A stretch of DNA of 34,526 bases from Balneolales bacterium (lineage in GTDB: Bacteria; Bacteroidota; Rhodothermia; Balneolales; Natronogracilivirgulaceae), in NCBI GenBank assembly GCA_007134845.1, contig SLKA01000012.1, positions 1 through 34,526 of the forward strand, given 5' to 3'. Within the stretch, counting starts at the first letter, position 1. Every line of letters starts with the position of its first letter. Positions 14,334 through 22,892 of the stretch are shown here, in pieces. The notes beneath the pieces were generated by a model that saw nothing but the letters and a program-made list of their open reading frames with translations, searched no databases and was not told where the DNA came from. Position numbers and translations under genes: made by a program.

Positions 14334-16397
14334 TCACTCCATCACGACACAGCCGTCGGTGGCATTGTTATCGAAAGCATTGACATCACAGACGTCATTG
14401 TTGATTTCCGAGCCGGAGTGAACATGCAGTCCCTGGCCATCGCTGAACCGCATGGTACTGTTACGGAGTTCCAGCCGGGCATAGTTGGAGGATACGGACC
14501 GGCCAACAACCAGGTTTGCAGGCTGCACGCTGGAATGCCATGCACTGCTGCCGGCATACTCAATGACGACATGCTCCATAATGTTATTCGGCTGCTGCGT
14601 TCCGATGATATACACGCCTTTCCACCAGCCTGGAGAAGATTCCATAGCGGTGAAAATAATGGGTTCAGCAGCTGTTCCGACGATGGAAAGCGAAATATCG
14701 CCACCCAATATGAGGCCTGCATTGACATCAAAGGAGAATTCAGCGCCGGGTTCTATGACAAAATTGCCGCTGTTGACGGTTGATTCTCCCATCATGCCGT
14801 ATGGTACGTCGAGCGCCTGCCAGGTAACAGACTGGTTTTGGGAGTTAGCGTTAATCCATACATAGTCATTCGCACCGTTTCCGGAGTAGTTGGAACCGCT
14901 GTCGAAATAGTGGGCGCCGGTAGTGTAGGCACGCACCGGTCCTTCTTCATTGTCTGTGTAGGTATTGTATTCAGAACCCTCCATGTTTCCGTTGCTGTGA
15001 AGGAATAGTCCGTACCCCGCACTGTGCCTCATTGTACTGTTTTTGAGAGACACTCTGGCGATATTGCTGCTTACAGACCGGGCAATGGTGAGGTTCGCCG
15101 GTTCGGTGCTGCTGTGGAACGCACTCCGGCCGGCATATTCGATGACAACATGCTCCATGATGTTGTTAGGATGCGTTGTGCCGATGATGACCATGCCATC
15201 CCACCATCCCGGTGTTTCCTGGCTTGCCGAAAAGGTGATGGGGTCATCTTCGGTGCCGGACATGGTGATGACCGTTCCGCTGCCGATCAGAAACTCCATC
15301 TCGGCGTCAAACAGGAAGGTCGCGCCGGGAGCGATACTGAACTCCGAGTTTGTGATCGAAATATCACCGCGCACGAAATAAGGCACATTCAGCGCCTGCC
15401 AGGAGAAATTCTGGCTGATGCTGTTTCCGATCACCTGCACGGCATCGCTTCCGGTGTCATTTCCGGTATAGTCCGATCCGCTGTCAAGATAATGCAGAGA
15501 GGAAGCATCAACGGTAGCAGGACCCAGGGTATTTTCTGTGAATACGTTGTCTCCCGAGTCCGGCATGCTTCCATTGGCATGCAGAAACAGGCCGAAACCG
15601 GCACTGTGCCGAAGGATGCTGTTGGTCACGGTCACACTGGCCGCATTGGTGGAAACAGACCGGGCGATGGTGAGGTTCGCCGGCTGGGTGCTGCTGTGAA
15701 ACGCCTCCCCGCCGCCATATTCGATGATGACATGATCTAACAGATTGTGCGGATGCGTTGCGCCCTGGAACACGAGTCCATGCCACCATCCGCGGCTTTC
15801 GTTGGTGCCGGTGAAAAGGATCGGCTCCTCTTCCGTGCCGTCGGCGACGATGATACCGCCGCTGCTGATGACCAGCCGCGTTCCCTGGTCAAACCGGATT
15901 TCCGTGCCGGGCTCAATTTCAAGCCGCGCATTGTTCAGGGAAATGCTGTTGGTGACGATATACCTGTTTGCGGAATAGAAAATCATGTCACTTGAAATGT
16001 TGCCGGAAATGACAACGTCACCGCCGCCAACAGGGATGGTGATCGTCTGGGAATCCTCAACGCCCTCAGCCTCAACCGAAAGTGTGACGATGTAATCACC
16101 CTCAACATCAGGAGTAAACGAGGTGACCTGGGCGGAGGGTTCGGCAATAACAGTCGAACTGCCAACAGGCACTTCCATACTCCAGGAGAAGACAGGATCA
16201 GTACCTTCATAGACAGATTGGCGCCCATCAAGTACAACCGGAACACCAATAGGCGGAGCTTGGTCTTCAATGGTAATCACGGCTTCAATAACCGGATCAT
16301 CTGTTCCGATTAAGCTATCGCAGGCTGTAGTGAATAACGAAAAGGTCAGTGCTAACGATAAAATCAGCAGTGGTGAGTTTGGTCTGGTTAATTTCAT
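14334..16397 (-). CDS. Lipoprotein with PKD-like domain and three ~193-residue right-handed-helix-type repeats
   Basis: 687 residues. Signal peptide with lipobox LFTTAC, lipidated Cys26, so membrane-anchored, probably surface-exposed. Residues about 35-122 form a PKD-like Ig fold (GVPVVLDGRQS...FSWSMEVPVGSST...GDYIVTLSVEAEG). Three long repeats follow, about 137-330, 331-524 and 525-687, with invariant landmarks: GWWxG at 203, 397 and 590; EHVVIEYAG-type at 221, 415 and 608; RSVSxN at 246, 440 and 633; NSxxRxSxGxGLxxH at 259, 453 and 646. This pattern fits parallel beta-helix or adhesin-like proteins of Bacteroidota. The third repeat is C-terminally shorter and ends in a Cys pair (Cys670, Cys683). 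The start has a strong GAGGA site. Function unknown; a binding role or polysaccharide-related role are both possible. Confidence 0.88.
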   Translation of the reverse strand: MKLTRPNSPLLILSLALTFSLFTTACDSLIGTDDPVIEAVITIEDQAPPIGVPVVLDGRQSVYEGTDPVFSWSMEVPVGSSTVIAEPSAQVTSFTPDVEGDYIVTLSVEAEGVEDSQTITIPVGGGDVVISGNISSDMIFYSANRYIVTNSISLNNARLEIEPGTEIRFDQGTRLVISSGGIIVADGTEEEPILFTGTNESRGWWHGLVFQGATHPHNLLDHVIIEYGGGEAFHSSTQPANLTIARSVSTNAASVTVTNSILRHSAGFGLFLHANGSMPDSGDNVFTENTLGPATVDASSLHYLDSGSDYTGNDTGSDAVQVIGNSISQNFSWQALNVPYFVRGDISITNSEFSIAPGATFLFDAEMEFLIGSGTVITMSGTEDDPITFSASQETPGWWDGMVIIGTTHPNNIMEHVVIEYAGRSAFHSSTEPANLTIARSVSSNIARVSLKNSTMRHSAGYGLFLHSNGNMEGSEYNTYTDNEEGPVRAYTTGAHYFDSGSNYSGNGANDYVWINANSQNQSVTWQALDVPYGMMGESTVNSGNFVIEPGAEFSFDVNAGLILGGDISLSIVGTAAEPIIFTAMESSPGWWKGVYIIGTQQPNNIMEHVVIEYAGSSAWHSSVQPANLVVGRSVSSNYARLELRNSTMRFSDGQGLHVHSGSEINNDVCDVNAFDNNATDGCVVME

Positions 16398-16687
16398 AGG
16401 TCCTCATAAATTTATCCTGAATGTGTCCCTGTGAAACAGATCGGACTTACAGAAGAAATCACATACTGATTTTAAAAGTACAATAGTGCGTGTCTCTCGT
16501 CCGACCATGAAGCAGGACAACTTTTGTTCAGATTTAGATGATGGTATGTTATTTCTGTACCCCAGTTTTTAAACTAATAAAATGCACTTTTAAATAAAAG
16601 CACTTCCCTGCATGTGATTGATAAATAATACCGGTTATGATTCTGCCGGAGAAAGTCGATTCAGAACTAGGTGCACGCAACTGGCGC
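16398..16687. other. Intergenic region upstream of the lipoprotein gene
   Basis: 290 bp, AT-rich in the middle, between the RimO stop and the lipoprotein start (both minus strand). It should hold the lipoprotein promoter, but I see no close match to the TTTG-N19-TAnnTTTG consensus. A weak interrupted inverted repeat (CACTTTTAAATAAAAG) lies near 16590. No gene seen. Confidence 0.4.
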
Positions 16688-18013
16688 CTATGCCGCCGGT
16701 CCCTCAATGGTGCCGAATAAATCGTAGGCTTCCGCATCCACAATGCGCACATGGTAAAACGACCCCGTATGAAGTTCACGCGCGGAGAACCCCGAAGCGG
16801 CATCCTGGATAATGACCTCGTTATCCACTTCCGGTGTGTCCCACTCGGTGCGCCCGTAAGCGACACCGTCCTCGATGCGGTCGATCAGTACCGGAAGTAC
16901 ACGGTCAATCAGTGCCTCGTTGTGCTCTTTTGATATCTCTTCCTGGACCGCCATCAGCTCTCTTACCCTGCGCTGCTTTTCCTTGGCCGATACCGGATCA
17001 CCAAGATCGTAAGCCGTCGTGGCTTCTTCCTGTGAATAGGCGAAACAGCCCAACCGTTCAAATCGGGCCTCTTTGACGAAATCGATAAGCTCGTTGAAAT
17101 GCCCGTTGGTCTCGGCGGGATAACCGACGATCAGCGTGGTGCGGAGCCGTATTCCGGGCACTTCCACCCGAATCTGTTGCAAGAGTTCACGTAAACGCGG
17201 ACCGCTCATCCCGCGGCGCATGGATTTCAGAACTTCGGTATTGACATGCTGGACCGGCATGTCAAGGTAGTTGCAAATGTTGTCCCGTTCCCGGATAACC
17301 GGAAGGATGTCCATGGGAAACCTGGCGGGATAAGCGTACTGAAGCCGGATCCAGTCAAAACCGACATCCGAAAGATTGCGGAGCAGGTCGGCGAGGATGC
17401 GTTTACCGTAGATGTCGAGACCATACCAGGTAAGATCCTGCCCGATCAGTACGAGTTCTTTGACACCCTTGCTCTTCAGTTTGTGCGCTTCGGTGAGCAG
17501 CTCGTCGACCGGACGCGAAACATGACCGCCCCGCATGATCGGAATTGCGCAGAAGGAGCAGCTTTGGTCGCATCCCTCCGAGATTTTCATGTAGGCATAG
17601 TGGGATGGATTGGTGAGCATCCTTTCACCCACAAGCTCCTTGCGGTAGCGCCCGCCGAGTTCCTTCAGCACCTCCGGAAGCGAGGTGTGACTGCTGCCAA
17701 AATAATTGTCCACTTCGGGGATGTCGGCCCGGAGATCGTCGAGGTAGCGGTCCGACAGACAGCCCATCACCAGCAGACGTTCCAGCTTGCCCTGTTTTTT
17801 CAGGGTGACGCCTTCAAGAATGTGCTCAATGGACTCCTTTTTGGCGTCTTCAATGAATCCGCATGTGTTGATAACCAGGACATTGGCCTGCTCGATATCC
17901 GTTACAATCTCGAATTCGTTGGCACGTGCCTGGGCGATGAACACTTCGGAATCGACCTGATTCTTGGAGCAGCCGAGGGTGTCGACATAGATGCGGGGAA
18001 GACGGGTTTGCAT
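16688..18013 (-). CDS. rimO: Ribosomal protein uS12 methylthiotransferase RimO
   Basis: 441 residues, normal RimO length. It adds a methylthio group to the conserved Asp of ribosomal protein S12 (Asp89 in E. coli) using two iron-sulfur clusters. The N-terminal UPF0004/MTTase domain shows Cys15 (DTLGCSKNQVDSE), Cys51 (VINTCGFIEDAKKESIE) and Cys85 (VMGCLSDRY). The radical SAM triad is SEGCDQSCSFCAIPIMRG, Cys148-Cys152-Cys155. The DTLGCSKNQVDSE block and CAIPIMRG separate RimO from MiaB. A C-terminal TRAM domain follows at about 370-437. It lies 48 bp after the rRNA methyltransferase gene on the same strand, so MscS, RsmF-like and RimO may form one transcription unit. Confidence 0.96.
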   Translation of the reverse strand: MQTRLPRIYVDTLGCSKNQVDSEVFIAQARANEFEIVTDIEQANVLVINTCGFIEDAKKESIEHILEGVTLKKQGKLERLLVMGCLSDRYLDDLRADIPEVDNYFGSSHTSLPEVLKELGGRYRKELVGERMLTNPSHYAYMKISEGCDQSCSFCAIPIMRGGHVSRPVDELLTEAHKLKSKGVKELVLIGQDLTWYGLDIYGKRILADLLRNLSDVGFDWIRLQYAYPARFPMDILPVIRERDNICNYLDMPVQHVNTEVLKSMRRGMSGPRLRELLQQIRVEVPGIRLRTTLIVGYPAETNGHFNELIDFVKEARFERLGCFAYSQEEATTAYDLGDPVSAKEKQRRVRELMAVQEEISKEHNEALIDRVLPVLIDRIEDGVAYGRTEWDTPEVDNEVIIQDAASGFSARELHTGSFYHVRIVDAEAYDLFGTIEGPAA

Positions 18014-18061
18014 GGATAGTGGTGCTGTGTAGTGGTTCCGGGTAGTGATTTTTTGATGATG

Positions 18062-19534
18062 TTATTGCGGTGCCTTGCGGATACGCCATCCGGACGGATA
18101 ATAGTTGTTCATTCGCTTGCCGATGTTCTTGGTCCAGCCGAGAGCAAGCCCCTGATACCTCACAAGATGCCACCCCTGTTTGGCATCCGGCGGAACAGCC
18201 AGGTTTTCCCGCCGCAAATATCCGAGTGCATCCTCAAGGCTGCAGTCGATCATTGGAAATACGGCGGAGTCAAGGTGAATGTCAAGCGCCGCTGCCGGAG
18301 CAGGCAGCACTTCGTCACGGATAACCCTGCCAACCTCGGTGCCGGCATATCGGATAGTTAGAACGCCGGAGAGATGCTCAAGCGTATGCAGATGGGATGA
18401 CTTTATGCGGAATAGGCGCTCACGGATCTGATACCAGTTAAAACCGCTGCCATTGAACCATTTCCCTGCATTGCTTGCGGCAGCAGGATCCGGGGACTGA
18501 ATGTGAGATGCTCTGCCTGCAGCCCGCCGGGAATGAGATCTGGCCGTCTTGCCGCCGGGAACATGGTCGTTTGTATTTTTTCGGATTACGCTAAGGAAAA
18601 AGCCTTCTCCGGGTGTCCGGTGCGGATAAAATCCATATCCGGTAACTGAACCATCTGCGACCTCGTGAATACTGTTTTGATGATATGAGCTGTCGTCGGG
18701 CATATCGATCCGGACACATTCGCCACCGGTTTCACCAAGCAGCCAGGCTACGTTCCGCTCATTCTCCTCCGGGTTGAAGGTGCATGTGGTGTAAATCAGA
18801 TATCCACCCGGTTTGAGCGCAGGCCAGAGTCCGGTGAGGATCGACCGCTGACGCAGCGAGCAGTGTGTTGCGTTATCTGCTGACCATTCCAGCCGTGCAG
18901 AGGGATCCTTACGGAAAAGCCCCTCACCCGAACAGGGGGCATCGGTCAGAATCAGATCAAAAAAACCGGGGAGTGCGGAAAAATGCGATGGGTCGTTTTG
19001 TGTGACGACCAAATTGCCGGTTCCCCATTTGATGCTGTTTTCCATAAGCGGCGAAACCCGTGAACGGATAACCTCGTTGGCAACAACCAGTGACTCCGGA
19101 AAAAAAGCGGCGAGCAGCGTGCTCTTGCCACCCGGTGCGGCGCAGGCATCCAGGATAATGCCGGGTGGACTTTCCGCCGGTGCCGGAGACTCGGCCTGTT
19201 TCGGGTTTGCAAGCCGGGACAGCACATATTCAAGAAACATGGAACTGGCCTCCTGGACATAGTAGCTGCCGGCATGAAACAGGGGATCGAGTGTGAATGA
19301 AGGGCGCTCCTGGAGAAACCTGCCGTTTATGGACCACGGAACGGGATCTCCCGGGAGGTCCTGACTGCCCTGGATGCGGGACCATTTGTGCGGGTTCAGA
19401 CGGATGGATGTCAGCGGCGGCCGGTCAAGTGCAGCGATAAAATCCGGGTGGCTGTCCGGGAATTGTTCCCTGATCCTCCGGCTGAAAGCATCCGGAAGCG
19501 GTGTGAAGTTATGCTGTGAACTGTTCATATGCAT
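18062..19534 (-). CDS. RsmF-like (NOL1/NOP2/Sun) rRNA cytosine-C5 methyltransferase
   Basis: 490 residues. SAM-dependent m5C methyltransferase of the NOL1/NOP2/Sun family. SAM-binding motif I is LDACAAPGGKSTLLAAFF (128-145). Motif IV TDAPCSGEGLFRKD carries Cys201, and motif VI YTTCTFNPEENE carries the nucleophile Cys251. DPLFHAGSYYVQEASSM (83-99) is the family N-terminal block. A C-terminal RsmF-B/PUA-like extension (about 360-490, ending LALGWTKNIGKRMNNYYPSG) with W/K/N-rich motif is typical of RsmF or Firmicute YebU-like enzymes, so 16S rRNA is the likely substrate. The linker at about 320-360 is basic and low-complexity. ATG 19534 is used; ATG 19528 (MNSSQ) is possible, and no clear Shine-Dalgarno site separates them. 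Confidence 0.93.
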   Translation of the reverse strand: MHMNSSQHNFTPLPDAFSRRIREQFPDSHPDFIAALDRPPLTSIRLNPHKWSRIQGSQDLPGDPVPWSINGRFLQERPSFTLDPLFHAGSYYVQEASSMFLEYVLSRLANPKQAESPAPAESPPGIILDACAAPGGKSTLLAAFFPESLVVANEVIRSRVSPLMENSIKWGTGNLVVTQNDPSHFSALPGFFDLILTDAPCSGEGLFRKDPSARLEWSADNATHCSLRQRSILTGLWPALKPGGYLIYTTCTFNPEENERNVAWLLGETGGECVRIDMPDDSSYHQNSIHEVADGSVTGYGFYPHRTPGEGFFLSVIRKNTNDHVPGGKTARSHSRRAAGRASHIQSPDPAAASNAGKWFNGSGFNWYQIRERLFRIKSSHLHTLEHLSGVLTIRYAGTEVGRVIRDEVLPAPAAALDIHLDSAVFPMIDCSLEDALGYLRRENLAVPPDAKQGWHLVRYQGLALGWTKNIGKRMNNYYPSGWRIRKAPQ

Positions 19535-19597
19535 TATGATACTCTGTAGATCGTGACCAGTGGATGCCGGATCTCAAAAACCGGGCATGCATTACGA

Positions 19598-20572
19598 TCA
19601 GGGTGTTTTCCGGGGTGGGTTCTCCTCGTCGTCAGGCAGCCCCCAACCGGTATTTCCCTCGCGTCCGCGGTCGTAGTAGCGGATGGTTGGATAGGCGAAC
19701 GAGATATCATCATATTGGGCGAATTCGGTGAGCACCTCTTCCCATATCTGCTGTTCGGTGCCCCGGCGCGTACGCGGATTGGTGAGGTAGCGGATGGTGA
19801 GCACGATGCCGAAATCCTTCACATCGGTGTAAACGGTGGGGGTGAGGATGCGGTAAGTGATCAGATAGGAGCGGGCGGCGCGGCGCAGCTGTTGTTTGGC
19901 CTGATCCGATATATTGGCCGAGTGACGGTCGGCTATGTCCTGAAGCAGCTTCTTGGCTTTCTTCCAGTTGCTCTCCAGGCTTATGCGCACCGGAAGCTCA
20001 TTCCATATAAATTGAAAATCGGCGGTGTAATTGGCGATGTTTTCCGTGAATACCTTGTGATTGGGAACGTGGACCACACGTCCGGTGCTCTGGTCGGCAT
20101 CCACCCAGTTGCCTATCTCCATCAAGCTGAATTTGAATATGCGCTGATCGATCACATCACCGCTCACCCCGGCAATATCAATGCGGTCACCGATCTCGAA
20201 CGGCTTGCGCCAGATAAGAAAAACCCATCCCGCCAGGTCCGCCACCGTATCCTTGAGAGCAATGACGATACCGGCCGAGAGCAGTCCCAGAAATGTGGCA
20301 ATGGATTGAAACCCTTCAAACCATCTGCGGCCAAGGATCAGAATGGCAATGAAAAAAAGCACACGGGTCAGGTATTTGCGCCATTTATAATGCAGCTCCG
20401 GTTCGCTGGTCTTTCGGTAGACAATCCGCAGTATGATCCTGCGGAACAGCCAAAACACAAAAATCAGTACAATGGTGAACAGCAGATTCTGCGTAAAGCC
20501 ATGGCCCAGATCAGCCATTTCGGCAATACTCCGGGTGATCCGGTTGACAATATTGAAGTCCTCCTGCATCAT
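19598..20572 (-). CDS. Mechanosensitive ion channel family protein (MscS type)
   Basis: 324 residues. Two to three membrane segments at the N-terminus (FTQNLLFTIVLIFVFWLFR; YLTRVLFFIAILILG), then the pore helix and beta domain FLGLLSAGIVIALKDTVADL, followed by FLIWRKPFEIGDRIDIAGVS. GVVHVPNHKVFTENIANYT-type sequence (VVHVPNHKVF) is the conserved beta-domain turn. Compared with the channel at 3692-4633, this one has FGxQ replaced by ALKDTVADLAG and a different vestibule, so they are distant paralogues, not recent duplicates. It is divergently transcribed from secG with a 110-bp shared promoter region, and is 63 bp upstream of the RsmF-like gene. It ends with a charged tail. Confidence 0.92.
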   Translation of the reverse strand: MMQEDFNIVNRITRSIAEMADLGHGFTQNLLFTIVLIFVFWLFRRIILRIVYRKTSEPELHYKWRKYLTRVLFFIAILILGRRWFEGFQSIATFLGLLSAGIVIALKDTVADLAGWVFLIWRKPFEIGDRIDIAGVSGDVIDQRIFKFSLMEIGNWVDADQSTGRVVHVPNHKVFTENIANYTADFQFIWNELPVRISLESNWKKAKKLLQDIADRHSANISDQAKQQLRRAARSYLITYRILTPTVYTDVKDFGIVLTIRYLTNPRTRRGTEQQIWEEVLTEFAQYDDISFAYPTIRYYDRGREGNTGWGLPDDEENPPRKTP

Positions 20573-20618
20573 AATTTATGCGGCTGCGATACCGTTGAAC
20601 TTTTAAACGTTGTGATTA

Positions 20619-20649
20619 TTTGAAATGTCCAGACAATTCGGTAATTTAC
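20619..20649 (+). promoter_or_regulatory. Bacteroidota-type promoter for secG
   Basis: TTTG at 20619-20622, exactly 19 bases, then TAATTTAC at 20642-20649. This fits the Bacteroidota consensus TTTG-N19-TAnnTTTG except for the last base. It would start transcription near 20655, leaving a leader of about 28 nt before the secG ATG at 20683. It lies between divergent genes, as expected for a promoter. Confidence 0.6.
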
Positions 20650-20682
20650 AAATCTTATCATGTCAAAAGTAGCAACAAAATT

Positions 20683-21069
20683 ATGCTTTATACACTGACT
20701 ATTATTCTTATTACGATTATCGCGGTTCTGATTGTCATCGTGGTACTGCTTCAAAGCGGTCAGGGACAGGGATTGTCGGGCGGTATCGCCGGCGGCGGCG
20801 GCATGGTCGGCGGCGGCAATATGATGGGAGCGAGAAGGACAGCCGACTTCCTCTCAAAGGCGACATCCATACTTGCCACGATGTTTCTGACGCTCTGTGT
20901 GCTGGCGAACTTTTTCATCGATCAGGAAACGGTTACGCAAAGCACTATTCAGGATCGTGCCGTTCCTCCGGTACAGACTCAGCAGGACTTCGGCGCACCT
21001 GCCGAAACAGCTCCGGCACTGCCTCCGCAGGATCAGGATCAGGCGCCCGCACCAGCTCCGGAAGAGTAA
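20683..21069 (+). CDS. secG: Preprotein translocase subunit SecG
   Basis: 128 residues. SecG is the small two-helix subunit of the SecYEG channel. Helix 1 is IILITIIAVLIVIVVLLQSG; the Gly-rich cytoplasmic loop QGQGLSGGIAGGGGMVGGGN with FLSKAT is the SecG signature; helix 2 is SILATMFLTLCVLANFFI. A Pro/Gln/Ala-rich tail (about 90-128) follows, as in other FCB members. The start is ATG 20683: the upstream extension from 20620 contains the promoter and is not plausible protein. No strong ribosome-binding site. It converges on the SRAP gene with 10 bp between stops. Confidence 0.95.
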   Translation: MLYTLTIILITIIAVLIVIVVLLQSGQGQGLSGGIAGGGGMVGGGNMMGARRTADFLSKATSILATMFLTLCVLANFFIDQETVTQSTIQDRAVPPVQTQQDFGAPAETAPALPPQDQDQAPAPAPEE

Positions 21070-21079
21070 TCGCATTGGA

Positions 21080-21760
21080 TCACTTCAGTTTCGGACTGAT
21101 CAGGTCCGGGCCGTTATTGCGCACATTGTTGACATCGGTGCTTACCTTGAACGTGGACATGCGTTCGGTTGGATAGGGGGTTAGCAGCGATTGCAGCATC
21201 TCAGGGCGTGGCTGCACCGGATTGAGCCAGACATTATAGTCGTCCTCGCGCAGTATGACAGGCATTCGATCATGAAGGGGTTGCATCAAAGCATTGGCCC
21301 CGGTTGTGAGAATTGCAAATGTGTGCAGCTCGCTGCCGTCCGCATCCTTGTGGGTTTCGTAGATGCCGGCCATGCCGAAAAGATCCCGATCAAGCAGACG
21401 AATGTAGAAAGGGATTTTATTGTCGCCTCCGAAATCCTTCCATTCGTAAAACCCGTTGGCCGGCACAATGCATCGCTTTCGCTGAAATGCCTTTCGGAAG
21501 GAGGGTTTTTCGTTGACGGTCTCGCTTCGTGCATTGATAAGCGGCTTCCAGTCCGAAAGATTTTTTACGAAAGGCGGCACGAGGCCCCATTTCAGCTTTC
21601 CGGCAACGCGTTCATGGGTTCCCTTGACCATAATCACCGGCCTGAGTGTCCCCGGAGCCGCATTGTAATCGGGCCGTATCAGCTCCCCGTCACTTATTTC
21701 AACCTCAAAGTGATTTTCAATTGCTTTTTTGTCTGAATATAGCGTATATCTTCCGCACAT
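21080..21760 (-). CDS. SOS response-associated peptidase family (SRAP, YedK/HMCES-like)
   Basis: 226 residues. SRAP proteins crosslink covalently to abasic sites in single-stranded DNA through the N-terminal Cys2, shielding them until repaired. The start is fixed at 21760 because the protein must begin MCGRYTLYSD; 30 residues upstream in the same frame are not coding. Expected active-site residues are all visible: Cys2, Asn77 in PLINARSETV, Glu106 in ANGFYEWKDFGG, and His163 in LHDRMPVIL. Length is normal. It is divergent from the CPBP gene; a 16-bp palindrome lies 45 bp upstream of its start. Confidence 0.95.
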   Translation of the reverse strand: MCGRYTLYSDKKAIENHFEVEISDGELIRPDYNAAPGTLRPVIMVKGTHERVAGKLKWGLVPPFVKNLSDWKPLINARSETVNEKPSFRKAFQRKRCIVPANGFYEWKDFGGDNKIPFYIRLLDRDLFGMAGIYETHKDADGSELHTFAILTTGANALMQPLHDRMPVILREDDYNVWLNPVQPRPEMLQSLLTPYPTERMSTFKVSTDVNNVRNNGPDLISPKLK

Positions 21761-21804
21761 AATGTAAAATGAGTCGATGTTCTGTGTATAAATCGCATGG
21801 TTGA

Positions 21805-21820
21805 ATACCGTAAACGGTAT
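21805..21820. promoter_or_regulatory. 16-bp palindrome between SRAP and CPBP genes
   Basis: ATACCGTAAACGGTAT: perfect 7-bp arms with a 2-bp centre, in the 114-bp intergenic region of two divergent genes, 45 bp from the SRAP start and 55 bp from the CPBP start. Candidate operator, possibly DNA-damage related given the SRAP neighbour. No known LexA box is recognised in it. Confidence 0.5.
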
Positions 21821-21874
21821 CTGGGTAGCATGCCGGCCAGCAAGATACATTATTTTTAACAGATTGGTTATTAG

Positions 21875-22801
21875 ATGAAGTTTATTGATACCATTTTTCT
21901 GTCAGAGGACAGTAGAATACGCGCCGGGTGGCGACTGCTTATGCAGCTGGTTTTCTCTGTGTTATTCTATATTCCATTGCATCTTGTCGCGTCACAACTG
22001 GGCGGACAAAACCTGCAGATTGTCGCAGGCGGATTGGCTATCACCCTGGCTGTCTGGGTGGCGGGACGCATACTTGACAAGCGACCGATGCGCGATTTCG
22101 GACTCAGGGTGGATGCGCAATGGTGGCGGGACTGCCTGGCTGGATTCCTGATGGCCACGCTGGTCATGACCCTGATTGTGCTTTTTCAATGGGCTGTGGG
22201 CTGGATCGAATTCACCGGCTTCGGATGGAACAGAGCCGCGCAACGAAGTTTCGTTGTATCGCTAAGTGGATATGTAATTACCATGGCAGTTGTCGGTTTT
22301 TATGAGGAGTTATGGTCACGCGGATATCAGCTCAGGAACCTTACGGAGGGTTTTTATACCGGCAGTAATAAAAATGTTGCCGGACTCATCGCCATCGGTA
22401 TTTCGTCGCTGCTTTTTGGAATCCTGCATATTGGAAACCCTAATATCACATTGCTTGGAATACTGGTTATTTTTTTGGCCGGTGTAATGCTTGCGCTACC
22501 GTATGTGGTGACGGGTCAGCTTGGGTATTCGGTCGGACTCCATTTCGCCTGGAACGCGATTCAGGGAGCGTTTTACGGCCTGCCTGTAAGTGGCATCCGG
22601 TTTCGCCATTCTCTTTTGCAGTTTGAGGCGGTTGGACCTGAATTATGGACAGGCGGTCGTTTCGGACCGGAGGGCGGACTGCTTGGAGTCATCGGGGTAT
22701 TACTGCTGATCGCCATGTCAATCGTCATTCTTCGACTTCGGAATTATCAACTGACCATTTCCGACGAGCTTGTGCGGCCACCGGCTGCAGACAGCTCTTA
22801 A
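21875..22801 (+). CDS. CPBP-family intramembrane glutamic-type endopeptidase (Abi/CAAX-like)
   Basis: 308 residues with about eight membrane segments. The CPBP (Rce1/Abi) signature is complete: motif 1 GFYEELWSRGYQLRNL with Glu144-Glu145 and Arg149; motif 2 FGILHIGNPN with His185; motif 3 GLHFAWNAIQG with His223 and Asn227. These residues form the intramembrane active site. Bacterial roles differ (bacteriocin immunity, prenyl-protein-like processing); the substrate is unknown. A short hairpin at 22845-22866 follows the stop. The DEAD-box helicase gene follows 91 bp later on the same strand. Confidence 0.9.
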   Translation: MKFIDTIFLSEDSRIRAGWRLLMQLVFSVLFYIPLHLVASQLGGQNLQIVAGGLAITLAVWVAGRILDKRPMRDFGLRVDAQWWRDCLAGFLMATLVMTLIVLFQWAVGWIEFTGFGWNRAAQRSFVVSLSGYVITMAVVGFYEELWSRGYQLRNLTEGFYTGSNKNVAGLIAIGISSLLFGILHIGNPNITLLGILVIFLAGVMLALPYVVTGQLGYSVGLHFAWNAIQGAFYGLPVSGIRFRHSLLQFEAVGPELWTGGRFGPEGGLLGVIGVLLLIAMSIVILRLRNYQLTISDELVRPPAADSS

Positions 22802-22844
22802 CATTTACCGGTATTTTCCGTATATTTAGAAGATATCATAAATC

Positions 22845-22876
22845 GCTTATATCAGTCTGTATAAGCCGTTATTTTA
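22845..22876 (+). terminator. Weak terminator-like hairpin after the CPBP gene
   Basis: GCTTATA-TCAGTCTG-TATAAGC, a 7-bp stem followed by CGTTATTTT. AT-rich and with an imperfect T-run, so termination would be partial at best. It lies in the leader of the helicase gene. Confidence 0.35.
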
Positions 22877-22892
22877 ACCCTTATTATTTATT

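Noticed and set aside
19553-20623. 356-codon plus-strand frame opposite MscS
   Set aside because: Fully covers a conserved channel gene on the minus strand and has no domain of its own.
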